From: Wenyingzhuangia sp. 2_MG-2023
GTDB taxonomy: Bacteria > Bacteroidota > Bacteroidia > Flavobacteriales > Flavobacteriaceae
Assembly (NCBI RefSeq): GCF_030548295.1
Contig: NZ_JAUOSB010000007.1
Span: forward strand, 1-64,000
Direction of reading: 5' to 3'
DNA length: 64,000 nucleotides
A program made the translations under genes and the position numbers. This document shows positions 18,910-27,811 of the stretch, one piece after another. The notes under the pieces were generated by a model. The model was not told where the DNA came from and searched no databases. It worked only from the letters and a program-made list of their open reading frames with translations. How positions within the stretch are numbered: position 1 is the first letter of the stretch; every line of letters starts with the position of its first letter.

Positions 18910-19635
18910 TTAATGGGATAAATCGGAATTTAAATATTGCTGAAAATTGTCTTTGTATTTTTCTGAAACGGGAATGTACTTACTACCAAAAATAATGCGA
19001 TTGCGTTCTACCGTAGTTATTTTGTCTAAATTCACAATAAAAGAACGATGAATTCTCATAAAATTTTTCTTAGTCAACTCTTCTTCTAATGACTTCATAC
19101 TCATTAAAGACAGAATAGGTTTTTCTGAATTTACAGTATAAAACTTTACGTAATCTTTTAATCCTTCTATGTAAATCAAATCTTTTAATACAATTTTAAC
19201 CAACTTGTAATCTGATTTTACAAACAGATAATCATCTTTATAAGAGACTCCACTATTTAGTATTTTAGAGCTAGCTCCCATAATTTCAGTTTTTGCTTTG
19301 TTTGCTGCTGAGAAAAACTCTGAATAATCAAAAGGTTTTAATAAATAATCCAAAGCATTTACCTTATAGCCCTCTAATGCATATTGTTCATAAGCAGTAG
19401 TAAATACTAATTTGATGTTTTTATGAATTAGCATTTTAGAGAAATCCATCCCATTTAAATTGGGCATTTGAATGTCTGAAAACACCAAATCTACCTCTTG
19501 TGTTTCCAACACCTGAATGGCCTCAATAGCACTATTACATCTGGCTACCAATTCTAAAAAGGGCGTTTTTTCTACATACCCTTCCAAAACATTTAAAGCC
19601 AAAGGCTCATCATCTACCAACAAACACTTTATCAT
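18910..19635 (-). CDS. LytTR-family response regulator
   Basis: 241 residues. N-terminal receiver domain (about 1-120) with acidic pocket VDDEP (Asp8, Asp9), phospho-acceptor Asp54 in VFSDIQMP, and the LLKPF lysine near 104. The C-terminal LytTR DNA-binding domain (about 135-235) has IEGLKDYVKF, MSMKSLEEEL and RIHRSFIVNLDKI. It overlaps the kinase gene by one base, so the two form a two-component system. The GLPGLI/barrel operon starts 120 bases further on in the same direction, which makes it a likely target, by position only. Confidence 0.93.
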   Translation of the reverse strand: MIKCLLVDDEPLALNVLEGYVEKTPFLELVARCNSAIEAIQVLETQEVDLVFSDIQMPNLNGMDFSKMLIHKNIKLVFTTAYEQYALEGYKVNALDYLLKPFDYSEFFSAANKAKTEIMGASSKILNSGVSYKDDYLFVKSDYKLVKIVLKDLIYIEGLKDYVKFYTVNSEKPILSLMSMKSLEEELTKKNFMRIHRSFIVNLDKITTVERNRIIFGSKYIPVSEKYKDNFQQYLNSDLSH

Positions 19636-20672
19636 TATTCCTTAAAATTAATGGTTAATTTGGCTGTGTACACGTTGTTCTTTTCCCCCTCAAACAACTC
19701 ATATTTGTCTGTGTACAATAAACTCAATCTTTTTCTTAAATTGCTCAAACCTACCCCAGAATCTGTTGCACTATTTTTTTCTGGAAAAGATGAATTCTCT
19801 ACTGTATAATGAATTTTATTTTCTTCTATTGTTAAGTTGATTTTGATAAAACTAGGTTGCGTAGCATTAATTCCGTGTTTGAAAGCATTTTCTACAAAAG
19901 ACAATAACAATAACGGAGCAATTTGTATGGGTTGGTTGATGATTGGAAAATTAGTTTCTAAAGTTAAATGGTTGGCAACTCTTAATTTCATCAAATCTAT
20001 AAAACGTTCTAAAAACTCAATTTCTTTGGTCAAAGACACTCTATTGTCATTAGAATCGTGCAATAAATACCGCATCATTTTACTCAAGCTATGAATGGAT
20101 GTTTTGGCCATACCTGGAGCACTATCTACCAAAGAATAAATATTATTTAAGGTATTGAATAGAAAGTGTGGTTGTATTTGATGTCGTAAATATTTGATTT
20201 CAGAATCTAATTGAGATTTCTTTATTTTTTCTAAAATCAATTCCTTTTTTTTCCATTGATCGCTAAGCTTCACTCCTACACACATTCCAATAGTAAGAAT
20301 CATCGGCACAAGCATTTGTATGCTAGAAATCATAATGCCTCTCTTTTTTTTAAACATCGCAACCTTTTCCGGAAAATCGTTATGAAACAAAGAGATTGTC
20401 TGTTCTAAAAAAACTAAAAAAGCCAACAACAAAAACACATTACAAGCTAAAAACCATCTTTTCTTTTTTTCAAAGAAAAAAGCATCTACCAACCACCAAT
20501 AATTCACATAAAAAATGACCAACAAACTAAAAGATGGCAACCAATTTCTTACAATTACTCTATTGATATTTACTTTTTCTTGCACCATAATAAAAGGCCA
20601 AAAAAACACCAAACCCCATAGTGCAATATGGATCAATGGGGTTATGTAATTTTTATTTAAAATACGTTGCAT
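19635..20672 (-). CDS. LytS/AlgZ-type sensor histidine kinase
   Basis: 345 residues. The first 140 residues carry four membrane segments (for example IHIALWGLVFFWPFIMV and LPSFSLLVIFYVNYWWLV) with hardly any extracytoplasmic domain, so the signal is probably sensed in the membrane. A short coiled linker leads to the His_kinase domain with the phospho-acceptor His in RHQIQPHFLFNTLNNIYSL (about 166-184). The ATPase part has LLSFVENAFKHG (N box) and SGVGLSNLRKRLSLLY (G box). Partner of the LytTR regulator, with a one-base stop/start overlap. Confidence 0.92.
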   Translation of the reverse strand: MQRILNKNYITPLIHIALWGLVFFWPFIMVQEKVNINRVIVRNWLPSFSLLVIFYVNYWWLVDAFFFEKKKRWFLACNVFLLLAFLVFLEQTISLFHNDFPEKVAMFKKKRGIMISSIQMLVPMILTIGMCVGVKLSDQWKKKELILEKIKKSQLDSEIKYLRHQIQPHFLFNTLNNIYSLVDSAPGMAKTSIHSLSKMMRYLLHDSNDNRVSLTKEIEFLERFIDLMKLRVANHLTLETNFPIINQPIQIAPLLLLSFVENAFKHGINATQPSFIKINLTIEENKIHYTVENSSFPEKNSATDSGVGLSNLRKRLSLLYTDKYELFEGEKNNVYTAKLTINFKE

Positions 20673-20952
20673 CTTTACTGTTTTCTATGAACAACTAAAA
20701 TTAAGTAATCAAGCATTAACAATCCTAACACAATAGACAATCTCTTCTTTTTTTAAGACCAATAGAAATATATTGTAGACTAGGCTATCTTTTATAAAGA
20801 GAAATCAACTCACTTCTAAAAACCTCATCAAAACAACTATTATTATCAAAAAAAAACCAAAAACAAAACACAATTAACAACAATAGACGCAACCCATTAA
20901 ACTTTTACTAAATTAGACAGTCTAATTCTTGAAAACTAATTTATGCTATCTT

Positions 20953-22323
20953 ATGAAACATCCACACCTTATTCATTTATATAACAGAGTTGGTTTTGGC
21001 ATATTACCACAACAAGTAGCAATATTAAGCAAACATTCTACAGAAAAAAATGTTGCAATTCTTTTTGAAGAATCCGATAAAACAACCCCTCTAAAGGTTG
21101 ATCCTATAAGAATAAAAGGGTTGGAAAAATTTGATTCTAAAAATAGAGAAGAACGAATGTTACTACAAAGAGAACATAGAAAATTAGTGATACAATTAAA
21201 CATGGATTGGTACCAACAACTGTATAATACCAATAGTTTGTTACGAGAAAAAATGACCTTATTTTGGGCCAATCATTTTGTATGTTCAAGCAACAATGCT
21301 TTACAAACAGAACAATACATTGCTGTTCTAAAAAATTATGCCTTAGGTAATTTTAAAGATTTTGTGGTTGCTATTTCTAAGAACCCAATGATGATTCGCT
21401 ATTTAAACAATCAACAAAACAAAAAGGCACACCCTAACGAAAACTATGCTCGTGAGTTGATGGAGTTGTTTACCCTTGGTGTAGGGCACTATACAGAAAA
21501 AGACATACAAGAATCTGCAAGAGCTTTTACAGGCTGGTCTTCTGACAAAACCAAGTTTGTTTTTAGAGAAAGACAACACGATGACGGTGAAAAAAACTTT
21601 ATGGGAAAAACAGGTAATTTTGATGGAACAGATATCATCAATATTATTCTAGAAAACAAACAGTGTGCTTTATTTATTTCTGAAAAAATATACAAAGAAT
21701 TTGTAAACCCAGAACCCAACAAAAAGCACATCAAAAAAATGGCAAGGGTATTCCGAAAAAATTATCAGATAGACGAACTGATGAGGTTTGTATTAACTTC
21801 GGATTGGTTTTATGATGACAGAAATAGAAATGTAAAAATAAAATCGCCTGTAGAACTTTTGGTTGGTATTCACAACGTAATTCCTTTTGAATTTAAAAAA
21901 GACAAATATTTCCAATATTTACAATACAATTTAGGTCAAAAATTACTTTATCCTCCCAATGTGGCTGGTTGGCCAGGAAATAAACAATGGATAGATGCCA
22001 ACACAATTATGTTAAGACTCAAATTGGTTTCTACCATTGCGCAACAAAAAGCAATTGAACTAGAAGCGGAATCTGAATTTGAAGATGATTTTGAAATCAT
22101 CAACAAACGCAAAAAAAACAAAGCTTACTATATTACCACAACTGTAGATTGGCAGCACTTTAACAAGGAGCATAAAAACACATCGCTAAAAGACTGGCAG
22201 CAAGTGTTGTTAGGAACTCAATTATCATCTAACACAGAACAAATCATTTCAACAATAAACAACCACACTGCTAGAGAATTCTGTATTACATTAATGTCTT
22301 TACCAGAATATCAAATGTGCTAA
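20953..22323 (+). CDS. DUF1800 family protein
   Basis: 456 residues from ATG 20953; the frame also opens at a TTG 24 bases earlier, but MKHPHLIHLYNRVGFG fits the family start. Typical blocks are LREKMTLFWANHFVCSS near 100, NENYARELMELFTLGVGHYTEKDIQESARAFTGW split over about 165-200, and PPNVAGWPG near 337. Function is not known. The gene is followed 12 bases later by a DUF1501 gene. Such DUF1800/DUF1501 pairs are widespread and are thought to act together in the periplasm or at the surface; no signal peptide is seen on this partner. Confidence 0.88.
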   Translation: MKHPHLIHLYNRVGFGILPQQVAILSKHSTEKNVAILFEESDKTTPLKVDPIRIKGLEKFDSKNREERMLLQREHRKLVIQLNMDWYQQLYNTNSLLREKMTLFWANHFVCSSNNALQTEQYIAVLKNYALGNFKDFVVAISKNPMMIRYLNNQQNKKAHPNENYARELMELFTLGVGHYTEKDIQESARAFTGWSSDKTKFVFRERQHDDGEKNFMGKTGNFDGTDIINIILENKQCALFISEKIYKEFVNPEPNKKHIKKMARVFRKNYQIDELMRFVLTSDWFYDDRNRNVKIKSPVELLVGIHNVIPFEFKKDKYFQYLQYNLGQKLLYPPNVAGWPGNKQWIDANTIMLRLKLVSTIAQQKAIELEAESEFEDDFEIINKRKKNKAYYITTTVDWQHFNKEHKNTSLKDWQQVLLGTQLSSNTEQIISTINNHTAREFCITLMSLPEYQMC

Positions 22324-22335
22324 AAACTAAGAATC

Positions 22336-23529
22336 ATGAAAAGAAGAGATTTTATCATCAACAGTTCCTTAGCTAGTGGAATGCTATTTGTTCCTAGTTT
22401 TGTAAGAGCTTTTGAAAATGTTCCCAAACACAAATTAGGACATAAAAAAATGGTGGTTATTCAACTTTCTGGTGGTAACGATGGATTGAATACTGTTGTT
22501 CCTTTTAGAAATGATTTGTATTACAAAAAACGACCTAAAATAGCCATCAATTATAAAAATTTGTTGCACTTAAATAATGAATTGGCCCTACCAGACTATA
22601 TGTCTCCGCTAAAAAATCTATACGATAGCGGTTATTTAAGCATCATTAACAACGTAGGATATCCAAATCCTGTAAGATCTCATTTTAGATCTGCTGACAT
22701 ATGGCAAACTGCAACCGATGCCAACGAGTACAAATCTACAGGATGGTTGGGAAATTATTTAGATGCCTACAAACAGGAATCTCACATAGCTATAGATGTA
22801 GGTAACAAATTGTCTTTAGCTTTAAAAGGTGCTGATAAAAGTGGAATTGCTGCTTTTGATCCTAAAATGCTGTATAGAAATGCCAACGATCCATTTTTCA
22901 AAAAAGTACTAAACAAACATCATGAAGATGAACATTTGAGCGAAGACAACTTGGGCTATTTGTACAAACAAATGATTCAAGCAGAATCTTCTGCATCATA
23001 CATTCACCAAACTTCAAAAACCTATACGTCAACCACTACCTATCCTAACAATATTTTAGGTAAACAATTGGCCACTACAGCAGATTTTATCAATGCCAAT
23101 TTAGAAACCAAAGTTTATTATGTTTCTATGGGAGGTTTTGATACTCATGTAAATCAAACCACCAAACACGAAAAATTGATGACCATTCTCTCTGAAGGTT
23201 TAGAAGTTTTTGTAAACGATTTGAAAAAAAACGATACTTTTAAAGACACTTTAATTTTGGTATTTTCAGAATTTGGTAGACGTGTAGAAGAAAATGCAGG
23301 TGCAGGTACCGATCATGGAGCCGCAAACAACTTGTTTGTACTGACAGAAAACCTAAAAAAACCTGGAGCGTATAACAATGTAGCCGATTTGAGTAATTTA
23401 GACAACAACGGAGATATAAAATACGAAATTGATTTTAGACAAGTCTATGCCACCGTATTGGAAAAATGGCTAGAAGCTGACCCTAAAAAAGTAATGGGAA
23501 AATCTTTTGATTCTTTAAATTTTATATAA
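22336..23529 (+). CDS. DUF1501 family protein with Tat-like signal
   Basis: 397 residues. The N-terminus MKRRDFIINSSLASGMLFVP has the twin-arginine RRDF motif and a weak hydrophobic stretch, so export in folded form through Tat is likely. The body shows the DUF1501 (sulfatase/alkaline-phosphatase-like fold) blocks VVIQLSGGNDGLNTVVP, YYVSMGGFDTHVNQ, LILVFSEFGRRVEENAGAGT and DHGAANNLFV, which contain the probable metal-binding Asp and His. The substrate is unknown. It is co-transcribed with the DUF1800 gene and ends at a strong terminator. Confidence 0.88.
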   Translation: MKRRDFIINSSLASGMLFVPSFVRAFENVPKHKLGHKKMVVIQLSGGNDGLNTVVPFRNDLYYKKRPKIAINYKNLLHLNNELALPDYMSPLKNLYDSGYLSIINNVGYPNPVRSHFRSADIWQTATDANEYKSTGWLGNYLDAYKQESHIAIDVGNKLSLALKGADKSGIAAFDPKMLYRNANDPFFKKVLNKHHEDEHLSEDNLGYLYKQMIQAESSASYIHQTSKTYTSTTTYPNNILGKQLATTADFINANLETKVYYVSMGGFDTHVNQTTKHEKLMTILSEGLEVFVNDLKKNDTFKDTLILVFSEFGRRVEENAGAGTDHGAANNLFVLTENLKKPGAYNNVADLSNLDNNGDIKYEIDFRQVYATVLEKWLEADPKKVMGKSFDSLNFI

Positions 23530-23543
23530 AAAATTTCATTCTT

Positions 23544-23590
23544 AATATTCTAAAAAGACACACATAAGGCTTGTGTCTTTTTAGAATATT
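23544..23590 (+). terminator. Terminator of the DUF1800/DUF1501 operon
   Basis: An 18- to 19-bp perfect stem (23544-23562 with 23572-23590), rich in A on the left arm and T on the right arm. Confidence 0.85.
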
Positions 23591-23681
23591 TAAACAACTT
23601 TCCTTCTTTGATTTTTTCTTACTTTTCTTTCAGAAATTTTATCTTTAAATTTTGTAATAAGTTTAGTATCTTAAACTTATC

Positions 23682-24854
23682 ATGAAAAAGAAAATTATTT
23701 TACAATCTGCCATACACAAAAAACAAGCAATTGTTTTGATTCAGTTTGTATATGATGAACAACTGAAAGCCCTCATCCAAAGTTTTGGAGCTAAATGGTC
23801 TAATTCTTTAAAATGTTGGTACGCAAAATCTGACGAGTTTTCTCTTTCTTCTTTTTACAATCAGTTAAGCCCTTATGCTTTTATTGATTATCAAAATTTG
23901 AAAAACAAAACCAATGCCATTACTCCTACAGTTCAAAAAACAAGTATCAAAGCACAATTAAACGAAGAACAAAAAACAGTCGCTAATAATTTTTACAAAT
24001 ATTTAAAAGGCAAACGTTTTAGTGAAAGTACACTAAGAACTTACAGTTTTATGGTCGCTGAATTTTTAGTTTACAACAAAAAAACAATTCTTAAAGATAT
24101 TAGGGAGATTGAGCAATTTATAGAAGATGTACTTGTACCTAAAAAAAGTTCTATTAGTACTCACAGACAATTTGTATCTGCCATGAATCATTATTTGGAT
24201 TTTATTAAGGCGGAATTTGTTTTAGATTTTAAAACGTTTGCTCCCAGAAAAGATAAAAAATTGCCAAATGTACTTTCTAAAAAAGAAGTTTTACGATTGA
24301 TTCAAGTCGCAAAAAACCTAAAACATAGAGTTTGTATTACCTTATTGTATTCATCGGGTTTGAGAATAGGAGAATTGATCAACCTTAAATTACATGATTT
24401 AGACTTTGACAGAAATTTGCTAAAAATAACAATGAGCAAAGGTAGAAAAGACAGATATGTTCCCATAGCAAATAGTATTTTACCAATGTTGAACAACTAT
24501 TTAAATACATATCAGCCCACAACTTATTTGATAGAAAATGAAACCCTCAACCAACAATATTCTGCTGGTAGTGTTAGAAAATTTTTGCATCGATACAAGT
24601 TGAATGCAAAAATTAATAAAAAAATTACTCCACATACATTAAGACACAGCTATGCCACTCATTTGTTAGAAAGCGGAACAGACATTAGATACATACAAAC
24701 CTTATTAGGACATAGCAAACCAGAAACCACCATGATTTACACTCATGTACAAAGTGAAGCTTTCAAAAAAATAAACAACCCTCTAGACTTGATTGTAGAA
24801 CACTATAAAAACTCACAAAAAAACAATAAGTTTATAACAAATAAAGATCTCTAG
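23682..24854 (+). CDS. Tyrosine recombinase with extra N-terminal domain
   Basis: 390 residues, XerC/D-like site-specific recombinase. Catalytic residues are visible: Arg in SSGLRIGELINL, Lys in SKGRKDRYVP, HTLRHSYATHLL (His, Arg), GHSKPETTMIYTHVQ (His and the Tyr nucleophile). The core-binding SAM-like domain lies about 95-180 (NNFYKYLKGKRFSESTLRTY). The first 75 residues are not part of a standard Xer; the block LIQSFGAKWSNSLKCWYA resembles the HARP-type pattern also seen at the N-terminus of other Bacteroidota integrases. The gene stands alone, with no phage genes, attC-like array or invertible segment seen nearby, so its substrate is unknown. Confidence 0.88.
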   Translation: MKKKIILQSAIHKKQAIVLIQFVYDEQLKALIQSFGAKWSNSLKCWYAKSDEFSLSSFYNQLSPYAFIDYQNLKNKTNAITPTVQKTSIKAQLNEEQKTVANNFYKYLKGKRFSESTLRTYSFMVAEFLVYNKKTILKDIREIEQFIEDVLVPKKSSISTHRQFVSAMNHYLDFIKAEFVLDFKTFAPRKDKKLPNVLSKKEVLRLIQVAKNLKHRVCITLLYSSGLRIGELINLKLHDLDFDRNLLKITMSKGRKDRYVPIANSILPMLNNYLNTYQPTTYLIENETLNQQYSAGSVRKFLHRYKLNAKINKKITPHTLRHSYATHLLESGTDIRYIQTLLGHSKPETTMIYTHVQSEAFKKINNPLDLIVEHYKNSQKNNKFITNKDL

Positions 24855-25130
24855 AAGCAGTGTTATCTATAAATATTTTCCAGTCTACCTCAACCTTTTA
24901 AGCTTAAATAAACCAAATGGATTGGATAAAAAACACAACTAGTAACACATCTTAATTATTTATATATTTTTTTGAAAAATCAAAGCAACAAATTCAATAT
25001 CATCAGCAATAAACACAATATATTTTGTTTATTGTAGTTGTGTATGCTAACAGAAATAATACTATCCTATTTTTAAATTCTTTTTGAAAAAAAAATCATT
25101 AAATAGCTACTAACCGAAAAATATCTTCAA

Positions 25131-25946
25131 ATGAATTTCAACCAATGGATTATTGCCATTTTCAGCCTTTTTATACTATCATGCAACACCAAACAATCAT
25201 CAAAATCACAGCCAAAAACTGCTGAAATTTTTGAAAACAAAGGGCACGAATTGATATACAACATGGTAAATAAAGTGGGGGATTATTCTGCTCTTTTAAA
25301 CAAAAAAGACGTTGTATATACTTACACGTATCAAACACCCAATGGAAATTCTGACATTTCTACTGAAAAATACATGTTTAACGGCGAATTGTCTTATGGA
25401 TTGTATCAACATCATCAACGAACTTTTCCTGACCTTGAGGGTGAAATAGAACAAGGATTCGATGGTCATAAATATTGGCTAAAACACCAAGGTAAAATTA
25501 TAAATGACCCAAAAAGATTGAAAAAAGTTGCTTTTAAAAGGCCTACCAACTTTTACTGGTTTGCTATGTTTCAAAAATTGCTAGACCCTGGTGTTAATTA
25601 TAAATTTATAGGAAAAGAAACAATAAACGAAACAGAATACAATATTGTAAAAATTACGTTTACCGCTACCGATGGGAAACCTACAGATATTTACCAAGTA
25701 TACATCAACAGCAAAACTTTGCTGGTAGATCAATTTCTTTTTACTGTTGCTGATTATGGTGTTCTAGACACTCCCAATTTAATGCAATTAAAATACGAAC
25801 ATGTAGATGGAATGTGGTTGCCAACCCAACGTCAATACAAAAAATCTACTTGGAATGCCAACGTTAGTAATGAACCTTGGATACATGTAACTTGGTCTAA
25901 CATTAAATTTAACAACGGATTGACGAAAGAAGATTTTAAAAAATAG
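25131..25946 (+). CDS. Lipoprotein of unknown function
   Basis: 271 residues. The signal ends in the lipobox FILSCNTKQSS with Cys18, so the protein is lipid-anchored. The mature part is beta-rich (KDVVYTYTYQTPNGNSDIST, GQKYWLKHQ-like, YNIVKITFTATDGKPTDIY, VYINSKTLLVDQFLFTVAD), which recalls the half-barrel fold of LolA-type proteins, and it may belong to the DUF6503 group of Bacteroidota proteins. I do not recognise it with certainty. It is a single gene with its own terminator. The 275 bases before it hold nothing recognisable. Confidence 0.6.
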   Translation: MNFNQWIIAIFSLFILSCNTKQSSKSQPKTAEIFENKGHELIYNMVNKVGDYSALLNKKDVVYTYTYQTPNGNSDISTEKYMFNGELSYGLYQHHQRTFPDLEGEIEQGFDGHKYWLKHQGKIINDPKRLKKVAFKRPTNFYWFAMFQKLLDPGVNYKFIGKETINETEYNIVKITFTATDGKPTDIYQVYINSKTLLVDQFLFTVADYGVLDTPNLMQLKYEHVDGMWLPTQRQYKKSTWNANVSNEPWIHVTWSNIKFNNGLTKEDFKK

Positions 25947-25958
25947 AGCTATAAGGCT

Positions 25959-25987
25959 GGCTGTTTGAGCACAACCATCAAACAGCC
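25959..25987 (+). terminator. Terminator of the lipoprotein gene
   Basis: Stem GGCTGTTTGA/TCAAACAGCC with a nine-base loop, followed by TTCTTATTTTT, 12 bases after the stop codon. Confidence 0.85.
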
Positions 25988-26044
25988 TTCTTATTTTTCA
26001 TCAAAATTAATATATCTTCAAAAGTTGACAATATATTAAGAATA

Positions 26045-26647
26045 TTATTGATTTAATTGCTTGGTTACATTGCATAAAAAAACATCGTATTCTTTTAACT
26101 CTTTAGGCACATCTGCATTTTTTTCCATATCATGAAAATGATGTGTTGCCAGCAATTTCATTCCTGTAAAAGCATTCATTTTATGAAAACCAAATAGAGC
26201 TCCCTCATCAACACTTTTCTGATCAAAAAACTCATTTTCTAAAGTAAATGCTGTTTTTGGAGCGTTCCAACTTGTGGTAAGAATGTATTTTTTTCCGTGC
26301 ATTAGACCTCCCGTTCCATAATTGATAGCTGGATTTTTACTACTTCTACCATCATTTTTATAAATTCCATTTTCATGACCTTGTGTAAAAACTTCATCAA
26401 TGTATTTTTTAAAACCGAATGGAATTTGAAACCACCAAACAGGTGTATGATACACAACTACATCTGCTTTCTTAAATTTCTTCACCTCCTCTTTTAAGTC
26501 ATACACATCTCCTACTTGTGTTGCCTCAATTGTAAATCCTTCTAAGGATTCAAAATATGAAATAGTTTTCTTAAAAAGAGTTTCATTAAATTTTCCTCCA
26601 GAATGCCCAAAAGGATGCCCTCCGTTAATTACAAATATATTTTTCAT
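26045..26647 (-). CDS. NAD(P)H-dependent oxidoreductase, MdaB-like flavodoxin fold
   Basis: 200 residues, the usual size of the family. The FMN phosphate loop is GGHPFGHSGGKFNETL at 9-24, followed by the conserved VVYHTPVWWFQIPFGFKKYIDEVF split over about 85-108, and YGTGGLMHGKKYILTTSWNAP. Such enzymes reduce quinones or drugs by two electrons in the cytoplasm. The gene is divergent from a LysR-type regulator with a palindrome between them, so control by that regulator is very likely. Its -7 element is TAATTTTG (minus strand, 26670-26677), 23 bases before the start. Confidence 0.88.
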   Translation of the reverse strand: MKNIFVINGGHPFGHSGGKFNETLFKKTISYFESLEGFTIEATQVGDVYDLKEEVKKFKKADVVVYHTPVWWFQIPFGFKKYIDEVFTQGHENGIYKNDGRSSKNPAINYGTGGLMHGKKYILTTSWNAPKTAFTLENEFFDQKSVDEGALFGFHKMNAFTGMKLLATHHFHDMEKNADVPKELKEYDVFLCNVTKQLNQ

Positions 26648-26669
26648 TTGTCTTTGTTTTGATATGCTA

Positions 26670-26727
26670 CAAAATTACATCTACCATGTGTATTTAAAAA
26701 ATAATACATTTTATACATTTGTATTAT
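26670..26727. promoter_or_regulatory. Divergent promoters and LysR operator
   Basis: ATAATACA at 26701-26708 and TGTATTAT at 26720-26727 are perfect inverted repeats 11 bases apart, the geometry of a LysR-type site. The right arm overlaps TACATTTG (26714-26721), the -7 element of the regulator gene, which suits self-repression. The whole site lies just upstream of the oxidoreductase promoter (TAATTTTG on the minus strand at 26670-26677), which suits activation. Confidence 0.65.
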
Positions 26728-26740
26728 AAAAATAATAGAT

Positions 26741-27652
26741 ATGGTGAATTTAGAGTGGTACAGAACGTTTAAAGAAATCTATGAAAATGGTACCCTTACT
26801 AAGGCTTCTATTGCATTATACTCTTCTCAACCAGGAGTTAGTGTACATTTAAATGCTTTAGAATCTTATGTTGGAAAAAAATTATTTGAGCGTACATCCA
26901 GAAAAATGATTCCTACCGAAGACGGAAAATTTTTATACGAATACATTATTGATGCCATTCACAAACTTGAAATAGCTGAACAACATTTTAAAAAAACAAC
27001 ATTAGAAAAAAATCCATCTATACACGTGGGTATGTGTTCAGAAATGTTTCAATCTGTTATTGAGCCTGAAATTTCAAAATTAACTTTTGACTTAGAAGCT
27101 AAATTTGGAAGTCATACAGATTTAATCAAAGATTTGAATAACGGAATTTTAGACTTAGTCATTACACCTAGAAAACAAACTGACAAAAAATCTCTAGTTA
27201 CATACACTGCTTTCTCAAAAGAAAGAATTGTTCTAATTGCTGGTGCCAAAACAGATACTAGAGAAATAGAAAAAACCTTAAAAGTTAACAATTTAAAAGA
27301 ATTAGAAGTTCTTTTTCAACAAAACATCTGGTACAGTTCATCCAATGAGATGGAGCACTTTAGACGTTTTTGGTTTGAAAACTTTAACAAAAGACCAGCT
27401 TTTAAACCCAATTACATTCTCCCAAATATTTCTTCAATTATCAGATGCCTAAGCAATGAAGTAGGTTTAGCTCTGACTCCTGATTTTTTATGCCATGATG
27501 CTATTTCAAAAAAAGAAATAAAATTAGTTTGGGAAGGAAAAGTAAAAACTGAAAACACGTTGTATTTCGCCTCAAGAACAGATTTAAAATACAAACAAGA
27601 ACTAAACGTGCTCCAAAATATATTCAAATCAAAAATGAGTACTTTTATATAA
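26741..27652 (+). CDS. LysR-family transcriptional regulator
   Basis: 303 residues. The N-terminal winged HTH (about 1-60) has YENGTLTKASIALYSSQPGVSVHL and KKLFERTSRKMIPTEDG, as usual for LysR. The C-terminal effector domain (about 90-295) is a periplasmic-binding-like fold. The ligand cannot be told from sequence. It is transcribed away from the MdaB-like oxidoreductase with 93 bases between starts; the intergenic palindrome makes that enzyme the probable target. In other bacteria such pairs respond to quinones or electrophiles. Confidence 0.93.
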   Translation: MVNLEWYRTFKEIYENGTLTKASIALYSSQPGVSVHLNALESYVGKKLFERTSRKMIPTEDGKFLYEYIIDAIHKLEIAEQHFKKTTLEKNPSIHVGMCSEMFQSVIEPEISKLTFDLEAKFGSHTDLIKDLNNGILDLVITPRKQTDKKSLVTYTAFSKERIVLIAGAKTDTREIEKTLKVNNLKELEVLFQQNIWYSSSNEMEHFRRFWFENFNKRPAFKPNYILPNISSIIRCLSNEVGLALTPDFLCHDAISKKEIKLVWEGKVKTENTLYFASRTDLKYKQELNVLQNIFKSKMSTFI

Positions 27653-27741
27653 ATACTGTACTGCAAACTCAATCTAAACTACGGAGTATGTTTTGTGCTT
27701 TGTTAATTGTCACCAAAGAAAAAGTAAATCTTAACAAGTTT

Positions 27742-27776
27742 AACAACCATAACAATACTATATTGTTATGGTTGTT
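27742..27776 (+). terminator. Terminator of the LysR gene
   Basis: Stem AACAACCATAACAAT/ATTGTTATGGTTGTT (15 bp) followed by a T run; 90 bases after the stop codon. Confidence 0.85.
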
Positions 27777-27811
27777 TTTTATTTGTAATATTACATTTAG
27801 AAATATGTATT

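Noticed and set aside
23530-25130. Integron (recombinase plus attC array)
   Set aside because: No repeated attC-like hairpins or cassette frames follow the recombinase; the single hairpin before it is a transcription terminator.
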